Shown here: in pieces, positions 8,483-18,150 of the stretch
How positions within the stretch are numbered: the first letter of the stretch is position 1
Layout: every line of letters begins with the position of its first letter
Notes under the pieces: model-generated
Databases searched by the model: none
What the model was told of the DNA's origin: nothing
The model's input: the letters and a program-made list of their open reading frames with translations, nothing else
From: Mycolicibacterium tusciae JS617
GTDB lineage: Bacteria > Actinomycetota > Actinomycetes > Mycobacteriales > Mycobacteriaceae
Length of the DNA stretch: 64,000 bases
Direction of reading: 5' to 3'
Assembly (NCBI RefSeq): GCF_000243415.2
Contig: NZ_KI912270.1
Location: 4,917,837 to 4,981,836 of the forward strand
Translations under genes and position numbers: made by a program

Positions 8483-10108
8483 ATGGCTTTTCGGGAGGTC
8501 AGTGTGAACGAGATCAGGGAAGTGCTGCGGGTGTGGCTGGGGGTCGCCGGGTTGCCGGCACCGGGTTACCGCACGATTGCCGCGCATTGCGGCGTGGACC
8601 GCAAAACGGTGCGCCGCTACGTCGAGGCCGCGCAGGCGGCTGGTTTGCGCCGTAGCGACAGCGTCGAGGCTGTCGATGACGGGTTGATCGGGGCGGTCGC
8701 CGACGCGGTGCGCCCAGTACGCCCGGATGGTCACGGCGCGGCGTGGGAACAGTTGGTGGGGTTCGAGCAGCAGATCACCGCGTGGGTAGCCGGCGACGGT
8801 GAACAACGTCCGTTGACGATCACCAAGATCCACACCCTGCTGGCTCGCCAAGGCTGCCTGGTGCCGTATCGCACGTTGAACCGATTCGCCGGTGAGCGTT
8901 GCGGTTTCGGTGCCAAGGACACCACGGTGCGGGTCACCGATGGGGATCCCGGGGTGGAATGCCAGATCGATTTCGGCTACCTGGGGATGCTCACCGATGC
9001 CGATGATGGGCGGCGCCGCAAGGTGCACGCGTTGATCTTCACCGCCGTCTACTCCCGGCACATGTTCGTGTGGCTGTCCTACTCCCAAACCCTGGCGGCG
9101 GTGATCGCCGGCTCTGAGGCGGCGTGGGATTTCTTCGGCGGCGTGTTCGCGGTGCTGATCCCGGACAACTTGAAGCCGGTGATCGCCGCTGCTGATGCGG
9201 TCAACCCGCGATTCACCCAGGGGTGGCTCGACTACGCCAGCCATGTCGGATTCCTCACCGACCCGGCCCGCGTGCGCTCTCCGAAGGACAAGCCGCGGGT
9301 GGAACGGGCGGTGCAGTACGTGCGCGGAAACTTCTGGGACGGTGAAACATTCACTAGCCTCGAGGAGGCGCAGCAGGCTGCGACGGCGTGGTGTGTGCGT
9401 ACTGCCGGCACCCGCATCCACGGCAGCACCTGTGCACGCCCGCTGGAGGTGTTCACCACCGCCGAGCAGGCCCTGCTGCTGCCGGCGCCGGGTGTCTACG
9501 ACGTGCCGGTGTTCAAAGCGGTGAAGGTGCACCGCGATTTCCACGCCGAGGCGGCCAAGGCGCTGTACTCGCTGCCCGAGCACTGGATCGGGCACACCCT
9601 CGACGTCCGTGCCGACAGTGAGCTGGTGAAGTTCTATCACCGCGGTGTGCTGGTGAAAGTCCATCCCCGCCAGCCTCCGGGTGGCCGCAGCACCGACCGC
9701 GCCGACTTACCCGAACACAAAGCCGTCTACGCGATGCGGGACCTGGCGGCGTTGATCGCTACGTGCGCCGCACACGGCCCCAACATCGGGATCTACGCCG
9801 AACGCATCCTGGATGACCCGCTGCCCTGGACCCGGATGCGCACCGTTTACCGGCTCCAAGGCCTGGTCCGCCGCTACGGCGCCGACCGCGTCGAACGGGC
9901 GTGCTCACTGTCGCTGGACCTCGATGTCGTCTCGGTCAACAAGATCGCCTCCATGCTGCAGCGCGGCACCGAGAGCACCGCCCCGCAACTGCCACGAGCA
10001 GTCGGACAGGCAACTACCCGTTTCACCCGATGCCCCTCGGAATTCAACACTCCAACAACATCATTGACCATCGTCACCGACGAAACCACACCGCAGGAGA
10101 TCCGCTGA
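8483..10108 (+). CDS. istA: IS21-family transposase IstA
   Basis: A 541-residue protein. The N-terminal helix-turn-helix (YRTIAAHCGVDRKTVRRYV) is followed by a DDE integrase core: Asp in CQIDFG, Asp in IPDNLKP and Glu in KPRVERAVQYV. The ATG at 8483 has a GGAGG site seven bases upstream, so it is preferred to the earlier GTG at 8423. istB follows one base after its stop. The protein appears full length. Confidence 0.9.
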   Translation: MAFREVSVNEIREVLRVWLGVAGLPAPGYRTIAAHCGVDRKTVRRYVEAAQAAGLRRSDSVEAVDDGLIGAVADAVRPVRPDGHGAAWEQLVGFEQQITAWVAGDGEQRPLTITKIHTLLARQGCLVPYRTLNRFAGERCGFGAKDTTVRVTDGDPGVECQIDFGYLGMLTDADDGRRRKVHALIFTAVYSRHMFVWLSYSQTLAAVIAGSEAAWDFFGGVFAVLIPDNLKPVIAAADAVNPRFTQGWLDYASHVGFLTDPARVRSPKDKPRVERAVQYVRGNFWDGETFTSLEEAQQAATAWCVRTAGTRIHGSTCARPLEVFTTAEQALLLPAPGVYDVPVFKAVKVHRDFHAEAAKALYSLPEHWIGHTLDVRADSELVKFYHRGVLVKVHPRQPPGGRSTDRADLPEHKAVYAMRDLAALIATCAAHGPNIGIYAERILDDPLPWTRMRTVYRLQGLVRRYGADRVERACSLSLDLDVVSVNKIASMLQRGTESTAPQLPRAVGQATTRFTRCPSEFNTPTTSLTIVTDETTPQEIR

Positions 10109-10109
10109 C

Positions 10110-10931
10110 ATGACGACCCACCGCGCACCCGCCGACCCAGTCGGCGCTGACCTGACCCGACTGCTCAAAGCCCTCAAACTCGGTGCTCTGGCCGACACCC
10201 TGCCCGAACGGGCCGCCCTGGCCCGCCAGCACAAACTCAGCCACATCGGATTCCTCGAAACACTTCTCGCCGACGAGGTATCCCGACGCGAATCCCGTTC
10301 AGCTGCCCTACGGGCGACCAAAGCCGGACTCGACCCGACGATGCGCTTCGACACCTGGACCGCACAAGACGACCTGCGCTACGACCGCACCCTGCTCGGC
10401 GACCTGACCTCGCTACGATTCCTCGACGCCGGACAGTCCGCGATCATCCTCGGACCCGTCGGCGTAGGCAAGACACATCTAGCAACCGCACTGGGGCACA
10501 TGGCAATTCGACGACGCTACACCGTACAGTTCGCCCGATCCGACAAACTGTTCACCCGACTGCGCGCCGCCCGCCTCGACAACACCGTCGACACCGAGAT
10601 CCGTCGACTAACCGCCATCGACGTCCTCATCATCGACGACTTCGCACTCAGGCCCCTCGGCGCCACCGAAACCAGCGACTTCTACGAAATCATCGTCGAA
10701 CGACACCGCGCCAAAACGACCATCGTGACCTCCAACCGAGAACCCGCCGAATGGCTGACCATGACCGCCGACACCCTGCTCGCACAATCAGCCATCGACA
10801 GACTCACCGCCACCGCCCACACCCTCGTCATCGAAGGACCGTCCTACCGGCAACGCACCCGACCCGGCCAGCTTGGCGTGCCCTCTGTTCTCCGGACTGC
10901 GGACCAAATAGGGTCCGACTGGAAAGGATGA
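10110..10931 (+). CDS. istB: IS21-family helper ATPase IstB, C-terminus altered by IS3
   Basis: An AAA+ ATPase that assembles with IstA and selects targets. The Walker A motif GPVGVGKTH and the Walker B-like VLIIDDFAL are present. The native frame ends GQLDPDHPDEHPQ, the last part of which is now at 13653-13680. The IS3 insertion at 10876 replaces about ten terminal residues with 18 others (VPSVLRTADQIGSDWKG). All ATPase motifs precede the insertion, so the protein may still work. Confidence 0.85.
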   Translation: MTTHRAPADPVGADLTRLLKALKLGALADTLPERAALARQHKLSHIGFLETLLADEVSRRESRSAALRATKAGLDPTMRFDTWTAQDDLRYDRTLLGDLTSLRFLDAGQSAIILGPVGVGKTHLATALGHMAIRRRYTVQFARSDKLFTRLRAARLDNTVDTEIRRLTAIDVLIIDDFALRPLGATETSDFYEIIVERHRAKTTIVTSNREPAEWLTMTADTLLAQSAIDRLTATAHTLVIEGPSYRQRTRPGQLGVPSVLRTADQIGSDWKG

Positions 10932-11054
10932 ACGGCATTGGCGAAGAAATATCAGAAGTTCTCACCGGAGTTTCGGGAGGAAACGGCCCGACTGGTGGTG
11001 GACGGGCAGAAGTCCATCGCCGAGGTCGCGCGCGAACACGGGCTCAGTGATACC

Positions 11055-12522
11055 GGCTCTTCGATTTTAATGGGGCAGTTGTGATTTCGCTCTCGTAGGG
11101 CGTGTCGCTGCATGGGGAGGCCCTTGGTCTTCCGAAGTCTGAAAGTTGCGAAGCATTCAGGCTGACGAAGGGAACCAAGGGCCGTGTCCGACGGTACGAC
11201 ATTGTTGTTTGGGCTGCCAGGAGTGCGGGTTGAGCGTGTCGAGCGCTGGGCCGACGGGACGCGAGTAGTGCACGCGGTGACCGCGAGCGAGTCCGCGGCG
11301 GCGTGCCCGTCGTGTGGGGTGTTGTCCACCTCGGTGAAGGCCCGAGTCGCCACCGCACCGAAGGATATCCCCTACGGTGAAGCACGAATCATGCTGCGGT
11401 GGCACAAGACCCGGTGGCGTTGCCGGGAGGACTACTGTGAACGCGGGTCCTTCACCGAGTCCATCGCGCAGGTGCCGGCGCGGGCCCGCACAACTCTGCG
11501 GTTGCGCACTCAGGTCGGTGCGGCGATCGGGGATGCGGCCCGTTCTGTGGCCGAGGTCGCAAACAGCCACGGCGTGTCGTGGCCGACCGCGCACCGCGCG
11601 TTCGTCGCCCACGCCGAGTCGCTGCTAGTCGAACCGCAGCCCACCGCGGTGCTGGGCATCGATGAGACCCGCCGCGGAAAGCCCAGGTGGGAACACTGCG
11701 CGGTGACGCAGGGGTGGGTGCGGGTGGACCCGTGGGACACCGGGTTCGTCGACCTGGCCGGCGATCAGGGCCTGCTGGGGGCAACGGGAAGGCCGCACCG
11801 GCGCAGCGGTCATCGACTGGCTCTCTGAGCGCACCGAAGCCTTCCGCGCGGGCGTGGCCTACGTGGCCATCGACCCGGCCGCGGTCTACGCGACAGCGAT
11901 CCGCACACCCGGCTTGTTGCCCAACGCGACGATCGTGGTCGATCACTTCCACCTGGTGAAGCTCGGCAACGACGCGGTGACCAAGGTGCGTCAACGGGTC
12001 ACCTGGGATCTACGTGAGCGTCGTGGTCGCAAGATCGACCCGGAATGGGCCAACCGGCGACGGTTGCTGCGCGCTCGGGAACGCCTGTCGGGCAAGAGTT
12101 TCGCCAAAATGTGGAACGCCCTCATCGCCGCTGACGACACCGGTCAGATCCTCTCAGCGTGGATCGCCAAGGAAGAACTGCGCACCCTGCTGTCCACCGT
12201 GCGCGTCGGCGGCGACCCGCACCTGACCCGGCACCGCCTGCACCGGTTCCTGTCCTGGTGCATCGATTCGCAGATCCCGGAGCTGCTGACCCTGGCCACC
12301 ACCGTGGACACCTGGTGGCCCGAGATCAACGCCTTCATCGCCACCGGCATCACCAACGCCGGCACCGAGGGCTACAACCGGCTCGTCAAGCAGGTCAAAC
12401 GCACAGCGTGCGGGTTCAGAAACACAGAAAACTCGGCCCGCCGGATACGCTTCCACTGCACCCGCAAACAGCGGGCCGCAACCCAGACATCATGCTGATT
12501 GCCCGCTCAAAATCGAAGAGCC
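11055..12522 (+). mobile_element. ISL3-family element inside IS3 orfA
   Basis: Inverted ends GGCTCTTCGATTTTAA (left) and GGCTCTTCGATTTTGA (right, read inward) are flanked by a perfect 8-bp duplication GTGATACC (11047-11054 and 12523-12530). Eight bases is the duplication length known for ISL3 elements. Length 1468 bp. Confidence 0.92.
11184..12498 (+). pseudogene. ISL3-family transposase, single-base frameshift
   Basis: Frame one (11184 to about 11780) has the N-terminal zinc-binding pattern (CPSCGV, then WRCREDYCERGSF) and the start of the DDE domain (LGIDETRRGKPRW). The frame breaks at a run of five Gs near 11776-11780. Removing one G continues as GQREGRTGAAVIDWL into the second frame, which holds VAIDPAAVY, DHFHLVK and the terminal NAGTEGYNRLVK block. 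It is either a true mutation or a homopolymer sequencing error; everything else is intact. Confidence 0.85.
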
Positions 12523-12700
12523 GTGATACCACTGTCGGCAACTGGGTTCGGAAGTATCGAGAAACGCATGCCACCGACGAGCCGCCGCTGGAATTATCTG
12601 AACGTGCTCGGCTGCGTGAATTGGAACGCGAGAACCGAGAAATGGCGATGGAACTCGCCTTCTTAAAAAAAGCAGCAGCGTACTTCGCGAAGGAGCCACG

Positions 12701-13606
12701 GTGAGCCAGAAATACGCGTTCATCGCCGCGGAGCACGCTGACGGTGCCACCTTTGCGGGCATGGCTCCCACGATCGTGCAGATGCTGAAATGGCTGGGGG
12801 TGTCGAAATCGGGGTTCTACGAGTGGTGGGGCCGGCCGGCGAGTGCGGCGATGTGCCGCCGCGAGGAACTCAAGCTCAAGATCGCCGCACTGTTCACGTC
12901 TTTCGGCGCCGTGTACGGGTATCGGCGCATCCACGCCGAGTTGGTCCGCGCCGGTGAACGGGTAGGCCCAGAGTTGGTGCGCACACTGATGCGCGAGTTG
13001 AATCTCGTTGCACTGCAACCGAAACCTTACAAGCGGACCACTATCGCCGGCGAGTCCGCCACCGCGGTGCCTGATCTGGTGGCCCGTGACTTCACCGCGG
13101 ATCGGCCCGGGGTGAAGCTGGTCGGTGACATCACCTATATCCGGACCTGGGCTGGGTGGCTGTATTTGGCGACCGTGATCGACTGCTTCAACAAAGAAGT
13201 GATCGGTTACGCGATGGCCGATCACATGCGTACCGAGCTGGTCACCGGCGCCCTGGAGATGGCTGCCCGCAACCACGCCCTGGAACCGGGATGCATTATG
13301 CACACCGACCGCGGGACGCAATACACCTCGACCGATTACGCCATTAAAATCGCCGACCTTGATATGAGAGCCTCGCTGGGGCGGACCGGAATATGTTGGG
13401 ATAACGCGCTCGCAGAATCATTCTTTGCAGCCCTGAAAAATGAACGTGTGCACCACATGGTGTATCCGACGCGGAAGAAAGCAAGAGCTGATATTGCCCG
13501 CTATATCGAACTGTTCTATAATCGGCGCAGACTTCACTCCGCGTTGGGCTACCGCACGCCGCATGAAGTCCGCATCGAATACATGAATTCACAGCTCGCG
13601 GCATAA
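12701..13606 (+). CDS. IS3-family transposase OrfB
   Basis: A 301-residue rve-type integrase. The DDE residues are seen in GDITYIRTW, MHTDRGTQYTS and WDNALAESFFAALKNE. The GTG start overlaps the OrfA stop. It appears complete and follows the interrupted orfA. Confidence 0.88.
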   Translation: MSQKYAFIAAEHADGATFAGMAPTIVQMLKWLGVSKSGFYEWWGRPASAAMCRREELKLKIAALFTSFGAVYGYRRIHAELVRAGERVGPELVRTLMRELNLVALQPKPYKRTTIAGESATAVPDLVARDFTADRPGVKLVGDITYIRTWAGWLYLATVIDCFNKEVIGYAMADHMRTELVTGALEMAARNHALEPGCIMHTDRGTQYTSTDYAIKIADLDMRASLGRTGICWDNALAESFFAALKNERVHHMVYPTRKKARADIARYIELFYNRRRLHSALGYRTPHEVRIEYMNSQLAA

Positions 13607-13750
13607 TTCCCGCGAAATCCGCAGTCCTAAAAGCGCGGAGCAGGCCAGCTTGACCCAGACCACCCCGACGAGCATCCTCAATAACGCGCCACGGTGGTCC
13701 CATCCCCCTGGCAATCAGGTGGTCCCATCACCCTGGCAAGCGACAGACAC

Positions 13751-13918
13751 CACAAGGCGAAATGGGCTGTCCTGCTTCGGCGCTACCTACCACAGTGGCG
13801 TCCCACCGAAGACGGGGTCGTGCTGTTCCAACCGCAGACGGTGACGGTCAGCCGTTACCGCTACCGGGCGGCCAACATCGACACACCATGGGCCAGCCGA
13901 CCAGAATCAGTCGCATAG
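13751..13918 (+). pseudogene. Displaced C-terminus of the intron reverse transcriptase
   Basis: After the IS21 element and its 5-bp duplication the RT frame resumes as HKAKWAVLLRRYLPQW and ends ...ASRPESVA. Joined to 7058-8323 it gives WIRKRH-HKAKWA with no frame change, which proves the position of the insertion. Confidence 0.85.
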
Positions 13919-13940
13919 CCCGACGGCATGAACTCGTGGA

Positions 13941-13974
13941 GAGCCGGATGCGTGGAGACACGCACGTCCGGTTC
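13941..13974 (+). ncRNA. Group II intron domain V hairpin
   Basis: The 34-base segment begins GAGCCGGATGCG and ends CGCACGTCCGGTTC, the typical domain V stem with its catalytic AGC-like base and the bulge. It lies 22 bases after the RT stop. The adjoining bases up to 14037 can form domain VI. Being distal to the IS21 insertion, it is still part of the same intron transcript if transcription passes through 5.4 kb of IS DNA. Confidence 0.85.
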
Positions 13975-14037
13975 GGAGGGCGGGCTGGGGAAACGTAACG
14001 CTTGTAAAGGCGTCAACGCGCCCCAGTCCGACCCAAC

Positions 14038-14566
14038 TCATCGACACCGAGCACGAGCGCGTTCCCGGGGGGATCCTGGTAGAGCCCGACGATGTCGGTG
14101 ACCTTGGCGACCAGTTCGGGATCGGTAGAGATTTGAACGTCTCAGCACGCCAGGGCTGGATTCCATGGTCGCGCCACACTCGGGCCACCGTGCGCTAGCC
14201 GATCCCCAGATGAGCCGCGAGCAGCCGTGAACTCCAATGCGTGACACCGTACTCCTTCGGTGGCGGCGCCACCGCGATGAGTCGTTCACGATCCAACGTG
14301 CGCGGCCGGCCGCAGCGGTCCTCGTCGAACAAACCAGCCACACCGCCCGATTCGTCGCGGGCCCGCCAGTTAATCTCCGTTTGGCGCGCGATCGAGAGCC
14401 CGCGCGCGATCTCGGCATGAGCAACACCGTCAGCCGGCAACAACACGATCCGCGCCCGCAGCACCAGACCCGCTTTCGACGACGACGACCGAACCCGTTT
14501 CTCAAGTTCGTCCCGAACACTGTCGGGCACAGTCAATGGCGCTGCTCGCAGGCTCAATTCAACCAA
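14038..14566 (-). pseudogene. IS630-family transposase, 5' half
   Basis: The minus-strand ATG at 14566 begins MVELSLRAAPLTV and runs through a helix-turn-helix (HAEIARGLSIARQTEI). After a frame change near 14190 it continues as ARVWRDHGIQPWRAETFK and stops at LVLGVDE at base 14038, where the group II intron enters. The 3' half is at 5917-6462. No clear inverted repeat or TA duplication could be identified at the outer ends. Bases 14567-14807 show no gene. Confidence 0.82.
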
Positions 14567-14807
14567 ACCACACTGCCTCGCAACCGTCTTCGCAGCACGC
14601 AGAACATCAGGACACCCCGACGTGTATTCGGGCTCGACGACACCTCGAGGCGGCTACCTGCCCCGCCCGGTGTCCGATTCCTGATGGGCCATGCCAGCCG
14701 CTGGCCGGTAGCTGTCGGCTACTCACCTCGTATGCGCTGGGTGCACTTCGTGATGACCGGCTGGTGTTTGGTTGTCTTCACCGCAATCACCGGCGCATGA
14801 TTGGTGT

Positions 14808-15125
14808 GTGGACGTCGAGGTGCGATACGTGCAGAGTTGCCCGAGCGTGACCGTCACACGGGAACGCCTGGCTCTGGCCCTCGACGCGGTCGGTCATCCC
14901 GACACAGATGTACGGCTGCGGCTGGTTCGAACTGCGGAGGAGGCTGAGGAACTCGGCTTCCTCGGATCGCCGACCGTACTGGTCGACGGTACTGATCTTC
15001 TCGCGAGGACAGACACGGCTGTTGGCTTGTCGTGTCGCCTTTACCGCGACGGCGCTGCCATGTCCGGATCGCCAAGTGTCGAGCAGTTAACGGATGCCCT
15101 AACGGCTCGGCTTCGAACTGGCTAG
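14808..15125 (+). CDS. Thioredoxin-like small protein (DF-family/mercury-resistance-like)
   Basis: About 105 residues from a GTG at 14808; an ATG at 14772 would give 117. The core VEVRYVQSCPSVTVTRERL, then ELGFLGSPTVLVDGTDLL and GLSCRLY, matches small thioredoxin-fold proteins found near alkylmercury lyase genes. Where relatives have a CPxC/CPxU redox site, this protein has CPSV, so one redox residue is missing. No mercury gene is adjacent. Function uncertain. Confidence 0.6.
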   Translation: MDVEVRYVQSCPSVTVTRERLALALDAVGHPDTDVRLRLVRTAEEAEELGFLGSPTVLVDGTDLLARTDTAVGLSCRLYRDGAAMSGSPSVEQLTDALTARLRTG

Positions 15126-15241
15126 GGACGCAGCGCGACCGCTGGCGACGACGGCGCGATCAGATCGCGCCCCAGCGAGTCCAGCTGGCCGATTCCAATT
15201 CCACCGACTGTCGCCTTCACGCAAGCCGCCACCCCAGTCAA

Positions 15242-16148
15242 CTACGCCGGCTGTGGCGCTGGGACCTCACCGCAGTTCGGCGTCGTGGGTAACCCGTTGA
15301 ATCGGTCGGCGACCCACTGCATGGAGCGTTCTCCGTCGACGAAGTACGGCAGCAGTGTGTTGATCGAGGTTTTGTTCAAGAAGGGAGGTTCCTCGTTGGT
15401 CCACAACTGCACGTCGGCACCTTTGCCGCACCAGTCGCGCGCCAGATTCTGTGACGCCTCGTAGGGGTTGAATGTGTCGTAGCGGTTCGCCGAAATATAC
15501 GCGGGTGCAACGGGCCTCAGCGTTCCTAGGTTCTGCGCGGCCAGCAGGCTCTTGACCGGGTCAGTGCCGAAGAGTGTCGCCGGGTCGACGTTGAAATACC
15601 CGGTGTTGTCGGGAAAGTAGAGATGTCGGAAGCCGAAATCCGCCACCGATTGCACCAGGCAGATGTAACTCGACCACTGCACGAAGTGCGTACCCCGAGG
15701 GGTCAGCGTGCCCAATAGCAGGTCCTGCGTTTCCGGGTAGGAGTTCACGATGCCGTTGAGGACATAGCCGAGGGCTCCGACCAGCAGGTTGCCGTCAAGG
15801 AACGGCGGCATCAAGGACAGATTAGCCATGGGTGTGTTCAAGGCAGCGCCGACGATGTTCAATTCCGGCGCATACGTCGACGCCAGCTCAAGGGCCGACC
15901 CCGCCGCCTGCCCGCCCGACAACCAGCCCCAGAACGCGACGGGGCCGCGGGGATCCAGCGATGTCCCCGGTAGCTGCATGGCAGCACGCGCGGCGTCGAG
16001 AAGCCCCGTTCCCGCGGCGATGCGGTTCATGAATTGGGGGCCGCCCGGTATGTGTGTACCCATACCGATGCCGTCGGCGACGACGATGGCGAATCCGCGG
16101 GCGACCATCGTGGCGAGGAACGTTTCTTCGTAGTTGAACGTTAGGTCG
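15242..16148 (-). pseudogene. Secreted lipase, C-terminal part (separated by IS256 insertion)
   Basis: The minus-strand sequence resumes after the IS as TFNYEETFLATMVARGFAIVVAD, then the nucleophile elbow region FWGWLSGGQAAGSA and a C-terminal catalytic region ending CGEVPAPQPA. It matches the secretory lipase (LIP) family seen in mycobacteria. The N-terminal part is at 17623-18150. Confidence 0.8.
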
Positions 16149-17622
16149 GAGGTTGTCCCGGTCTTCGTGGAATTTGAGGTGGCGGTCCCTCACCTGATGC
16201 CCGCCAGATGGTAGGTCTTCGGGTGAACGACCAAGTACACCTCGAAGAAGGAGTAAGGGACCGCCATGAAGACCGTACCTACTGTTCGCCTCGCTGACAC
16301 GACCGACGCCGCCGGGTTGCCTGAGCTGCCGGAGGAGATCCGGCTGGCGATGACCAGCATCGCCGGGGCGGCCCGGGAGGGGTTGTTGGCGATGAGCGTG
16401 GCCGCCGGGATGGCGGTGATGCAGACGATGTTTGAGGCCGAGATCGCCGCGGCGTGCGGGCCGAAGGGCAAGCACGACGCTGACCGGATTTCGGTGCGCC
16501 ACGGCAGTGGGAAGGGGTCGGTGACCCTTGGTGGTCGGCGGGTGCCGGTGGCCCGGCCGCGGGCACGCACTCTGGATGGGAGCGAGGTGGCGCTGAGCAC
16601 CTATGCGCACTTCGCCGCCGATGACCTGCTGACCCAGGTGGTGATGGAGCGGATGCTGGCCGGGGTGGCCACCCGCCGGCACGCCCGCACTGCGGAGCCG
16701 GTGGGCGCCCAGGTCGGCGAGGAGGCGAAATCGACTAGCCGCTCGGCGATTTCGCGCCGATTCGTGCGCCAGACCGAGACCGCGCTGGGCGAGCTGATGA
16801 GCCGCGACTTGAGCGAGCTGGACATCAAGGTGCTCATGTTGGATGGGGAGCACATGGCCCAGCGGTGCGTGGTGGTCGCGCTGGCGATCACCGCCGACGG
16901 AACGAAGGTCCCGGTCGGGCTGTGGGACGGCTCCACGGAGAACAAGACCGTGGTCCGCTCGCTGCTGGCCGACCTGGTCGAGCGCGGCCTGGCCATCGAC
17001 GATGGGCTGCTGGTCGTCTGCGACGGCGCCAAGGCGCTGTCCGCGGCGGTGCGTGAGGTGTTCGGCGCCAAGGCCCTCATCCAAAGATGTACCTTGCACA
17101 AGCGGAGAAATGTCGCTGATCATCTGCCCGACAAGGACAAGGCCTGGGTGGACGCCAAGTTGGTCAAGGCCTTCGCCCACCCTGACCCAGACACCGGGTT
17201 GCGCAACGCGAAAAGCCTTGCCGGGCAACTTGGTAAGAACTATCCCAGTGCGGCCGCCAGCCTGCGCGAGGGGCTGGAGGAAATGTTCACTGTCGCCCGC
17301 CTCGGCATCGACGGCCGCCTCGCCAAGACGTTGACCACGTCCAATCCGGTCGAGTCGATGATCTCCATCGCCCGGACCACCAATCGCAACGTCACCCGCT
17401 GGCGCGACGGGCAGATGGTGCTGCGCTGGACCGCGGCCGGCATGCTCAACGCCGAACGATCCTTCCGTCGCATCAAGGGCCACAAGCAGATGCCCCAGCT
17501 CGTCGACGCCCTGCGCCGACACGCTCACCCCGACACCGGCGCCGACACCAAATCTGTCGGTGCCGCCGCCTAGAGTTCATCGTGGATCGTCACCCAAATT
17601 CCACGCGACTCGGGACATGCTC
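16149..17622 (+). mobile_element. IS256-family element, copy 1, in the lipase gene
   Basis: The 1474-bp element has inverted ends (GAGGTTGTCCCGG left; GAGCATGTCCCGA right, read inward) and a perfect 8-bp duplication TTAGGTCG (16141-16148 and 17623-17630). Excision joins the lipase reading frame at GFDL-TFNY. A second copy, with the same deduced transposase, lies in opposite orientation at 35399-36872. Confidence 0.92.
16266..17573 (+). CDS. IS256-family transposase (copy 1)
   Basis: A 435-residue mutator-type transposase. Likely DDE residues are in VLMLDGEHM, VVCDGAKAL and TSNPVESMISI, with the family Cys/His segment QRCTLHKRRN between. It appears intact, with GAAGGAG before the ATG. The deduced protein is the same as that at 35448-36755. 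Confidence 0.9.
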   Translation: MKTVPTVRLADTTDAAGLPELPEEIRLAMTSIAGAAREGLLAMSVAAGMAVMQTMFEAEIAAACGPKGKHDADRISVRHGSGKGSVTLGGRRVPVARPRARTLDGSEVALSTYAHFAADDLLTQVVMERMLAGVATRRHARTAEPVGAQVGEEAKSTSRSAISRRFVRQTETALGELMSRDLSELDIKVLMLDGEHMAQRCVVVALAITADGTKVPVGLWDGSTENKTVVRSLLADLVERGLAIDDGLLVVCDGAKALSAAVREVFGAKALIQRCTLHKRRNVADHLPDKDKAWVDAKLVKAFAHPDPDTGLRNAKSLAGQLGKNYPSAAASLREGLEEMFTVARLGIDGRLAKTLTTSNPVESMISIARTTNRNVTRWRDGQMVLRWTAAGMLNAERSFRRIKGHKQMPQLVDALRRHAHPDTGADTKSVGAAA

Positions 17623-18150
17623 TTAGGTCGAAGCCTTGGGAGAAATGGATGCCCTGATCCATGAGCCGCGAAGGTGCGCACTGCTCCCCAATGCCATAGG
17701 GACCCGGCGCGTAGGCGATCAAGGGCGCGGCCCTTTGCCCGGCCAAGGTTTGTCCGGTTCGAGGTAGATGCCGGTGGCAGCCACCGGGTTTCCCTTCGCG
17801 TCGGTGCTGTGGTACATGATCCGCGTTCCCGTCGCGACCCAGCTGCCAAGCTGACCCGAGGGCTCATACACCAGCCGGGCCGGCTCGGAACGGATCAGGT
17901 CGCCAGGCTTGCCGGCGGGCATCGGATCCGGGGGTGTGTAGAACTCCAAATACTTGGTCTCGTCAGCCCGTGCAGGCGGTGACACTGCGACGGTGAGCCC
18001 AGTAGCAGCGATGGCGCATACCACCACGAGCAGTCCGGTGAATACTCTCTTGTATGCCGTTGTGCCGGTGAGCGATCGGGGCCGAGGGCGCCCGTTTGTA
18101 GATCCGAGAATCTGCATGCGACGGCGCTGAGTATGGGCACCTTTGCTCAT
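17623..18150 (-). pseudogene. Secreted lipase, N-terminal part (frameshifted, then interrupted)
   Basis: The ATG at 18150 starts MSKGAHTQ. A hydrophobic segment (VFTGLLVVVCAIAATGL) and PARADE form a signal peptide. The mature start is YLEFYTPPDPMPAGKPGD, typical of the LIP family. At GPRP near 17719 the frame ends in TGA; adding one base restores LIAYAPGPYGIGEQCAPS in the next frame. The sequence then runs to GFDL, where the IS256-type element entered. So the gene carries two independent lesions. Confidence 0.8.

Larger units (their letters stand above)
10938..12704 (+). pseudogene. IS3-family OrfA, split by the ISL3 element
   Basis: The first part (TTG 10938 to 11054) reads AKKYQKFSPEFREETARLV... 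to GLSDT. After ISL3 it resumes at 12531 with TVGNWVRKYRE and ends AAYFAKEPR at 12704. The joined product, about 97 residues, has the usual helix-turn-helix and leucine zipper of IS3 OrfA. Its stop overlaps the OrfB start (GTGA). Confidence 0.85.
10876..13642 (+). mobile_element. IS3-family element inserted in istB, interrupted by ISL3
   Basis: The element lies between two copies of the 10-bp repeat GGCCAGCTTG (10866-10875 and 13643-13652). Excision of one repeat plus the element restores the end of istB. Ends share GGACTGCGGA in inverted orientation. Ten bases is long for an IS3 duplication, which is usually 3-5, so the exact boundary may differ by a few bases. Confidence 0.75.
8324..13745 (+). 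mobile_element. IS21-family element (carries a nested IS3 and ISL3)
   Basis: The ends are inverted repeats: the left begins TGTCGCCTGCCAGG and the right, read inward, begins TGTCGCTTGCCAGG. They are flanked by a 5-bp duplication GACAC (8319-8323 and 13746-13750). Removing the element restores the intron reverse transcriptase frame exactly. It encodes istA and istB. The element is 5.4 kb rather than the usual 2-2.6 kb because an IS3 element entered the end of istB. Confidence 0.9.
6463..14037 (+). mobile_element. Group II intron inserted antisense into the IS630 transposase gene, itself split by IS21
   Basis: The 5' end starts GTGCG, the group II consensus, immediately after the IS630 sequence CTGGCTCTTC. 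The 3' end is ...CCCAAC, after which IS630 resumes with TCATCGACACC. A reverse transcriptase lies inside, and a near-consensus domain V follows it at 13941-13974. Without the IS21 insertion (8324-13745 plus one 5-bp duplication) the intron would be about 2.15 kb. It is transcribed opposite to the host transposase gene, so splicing cannot repair that gene's mRNA. Confidence 0.85.
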
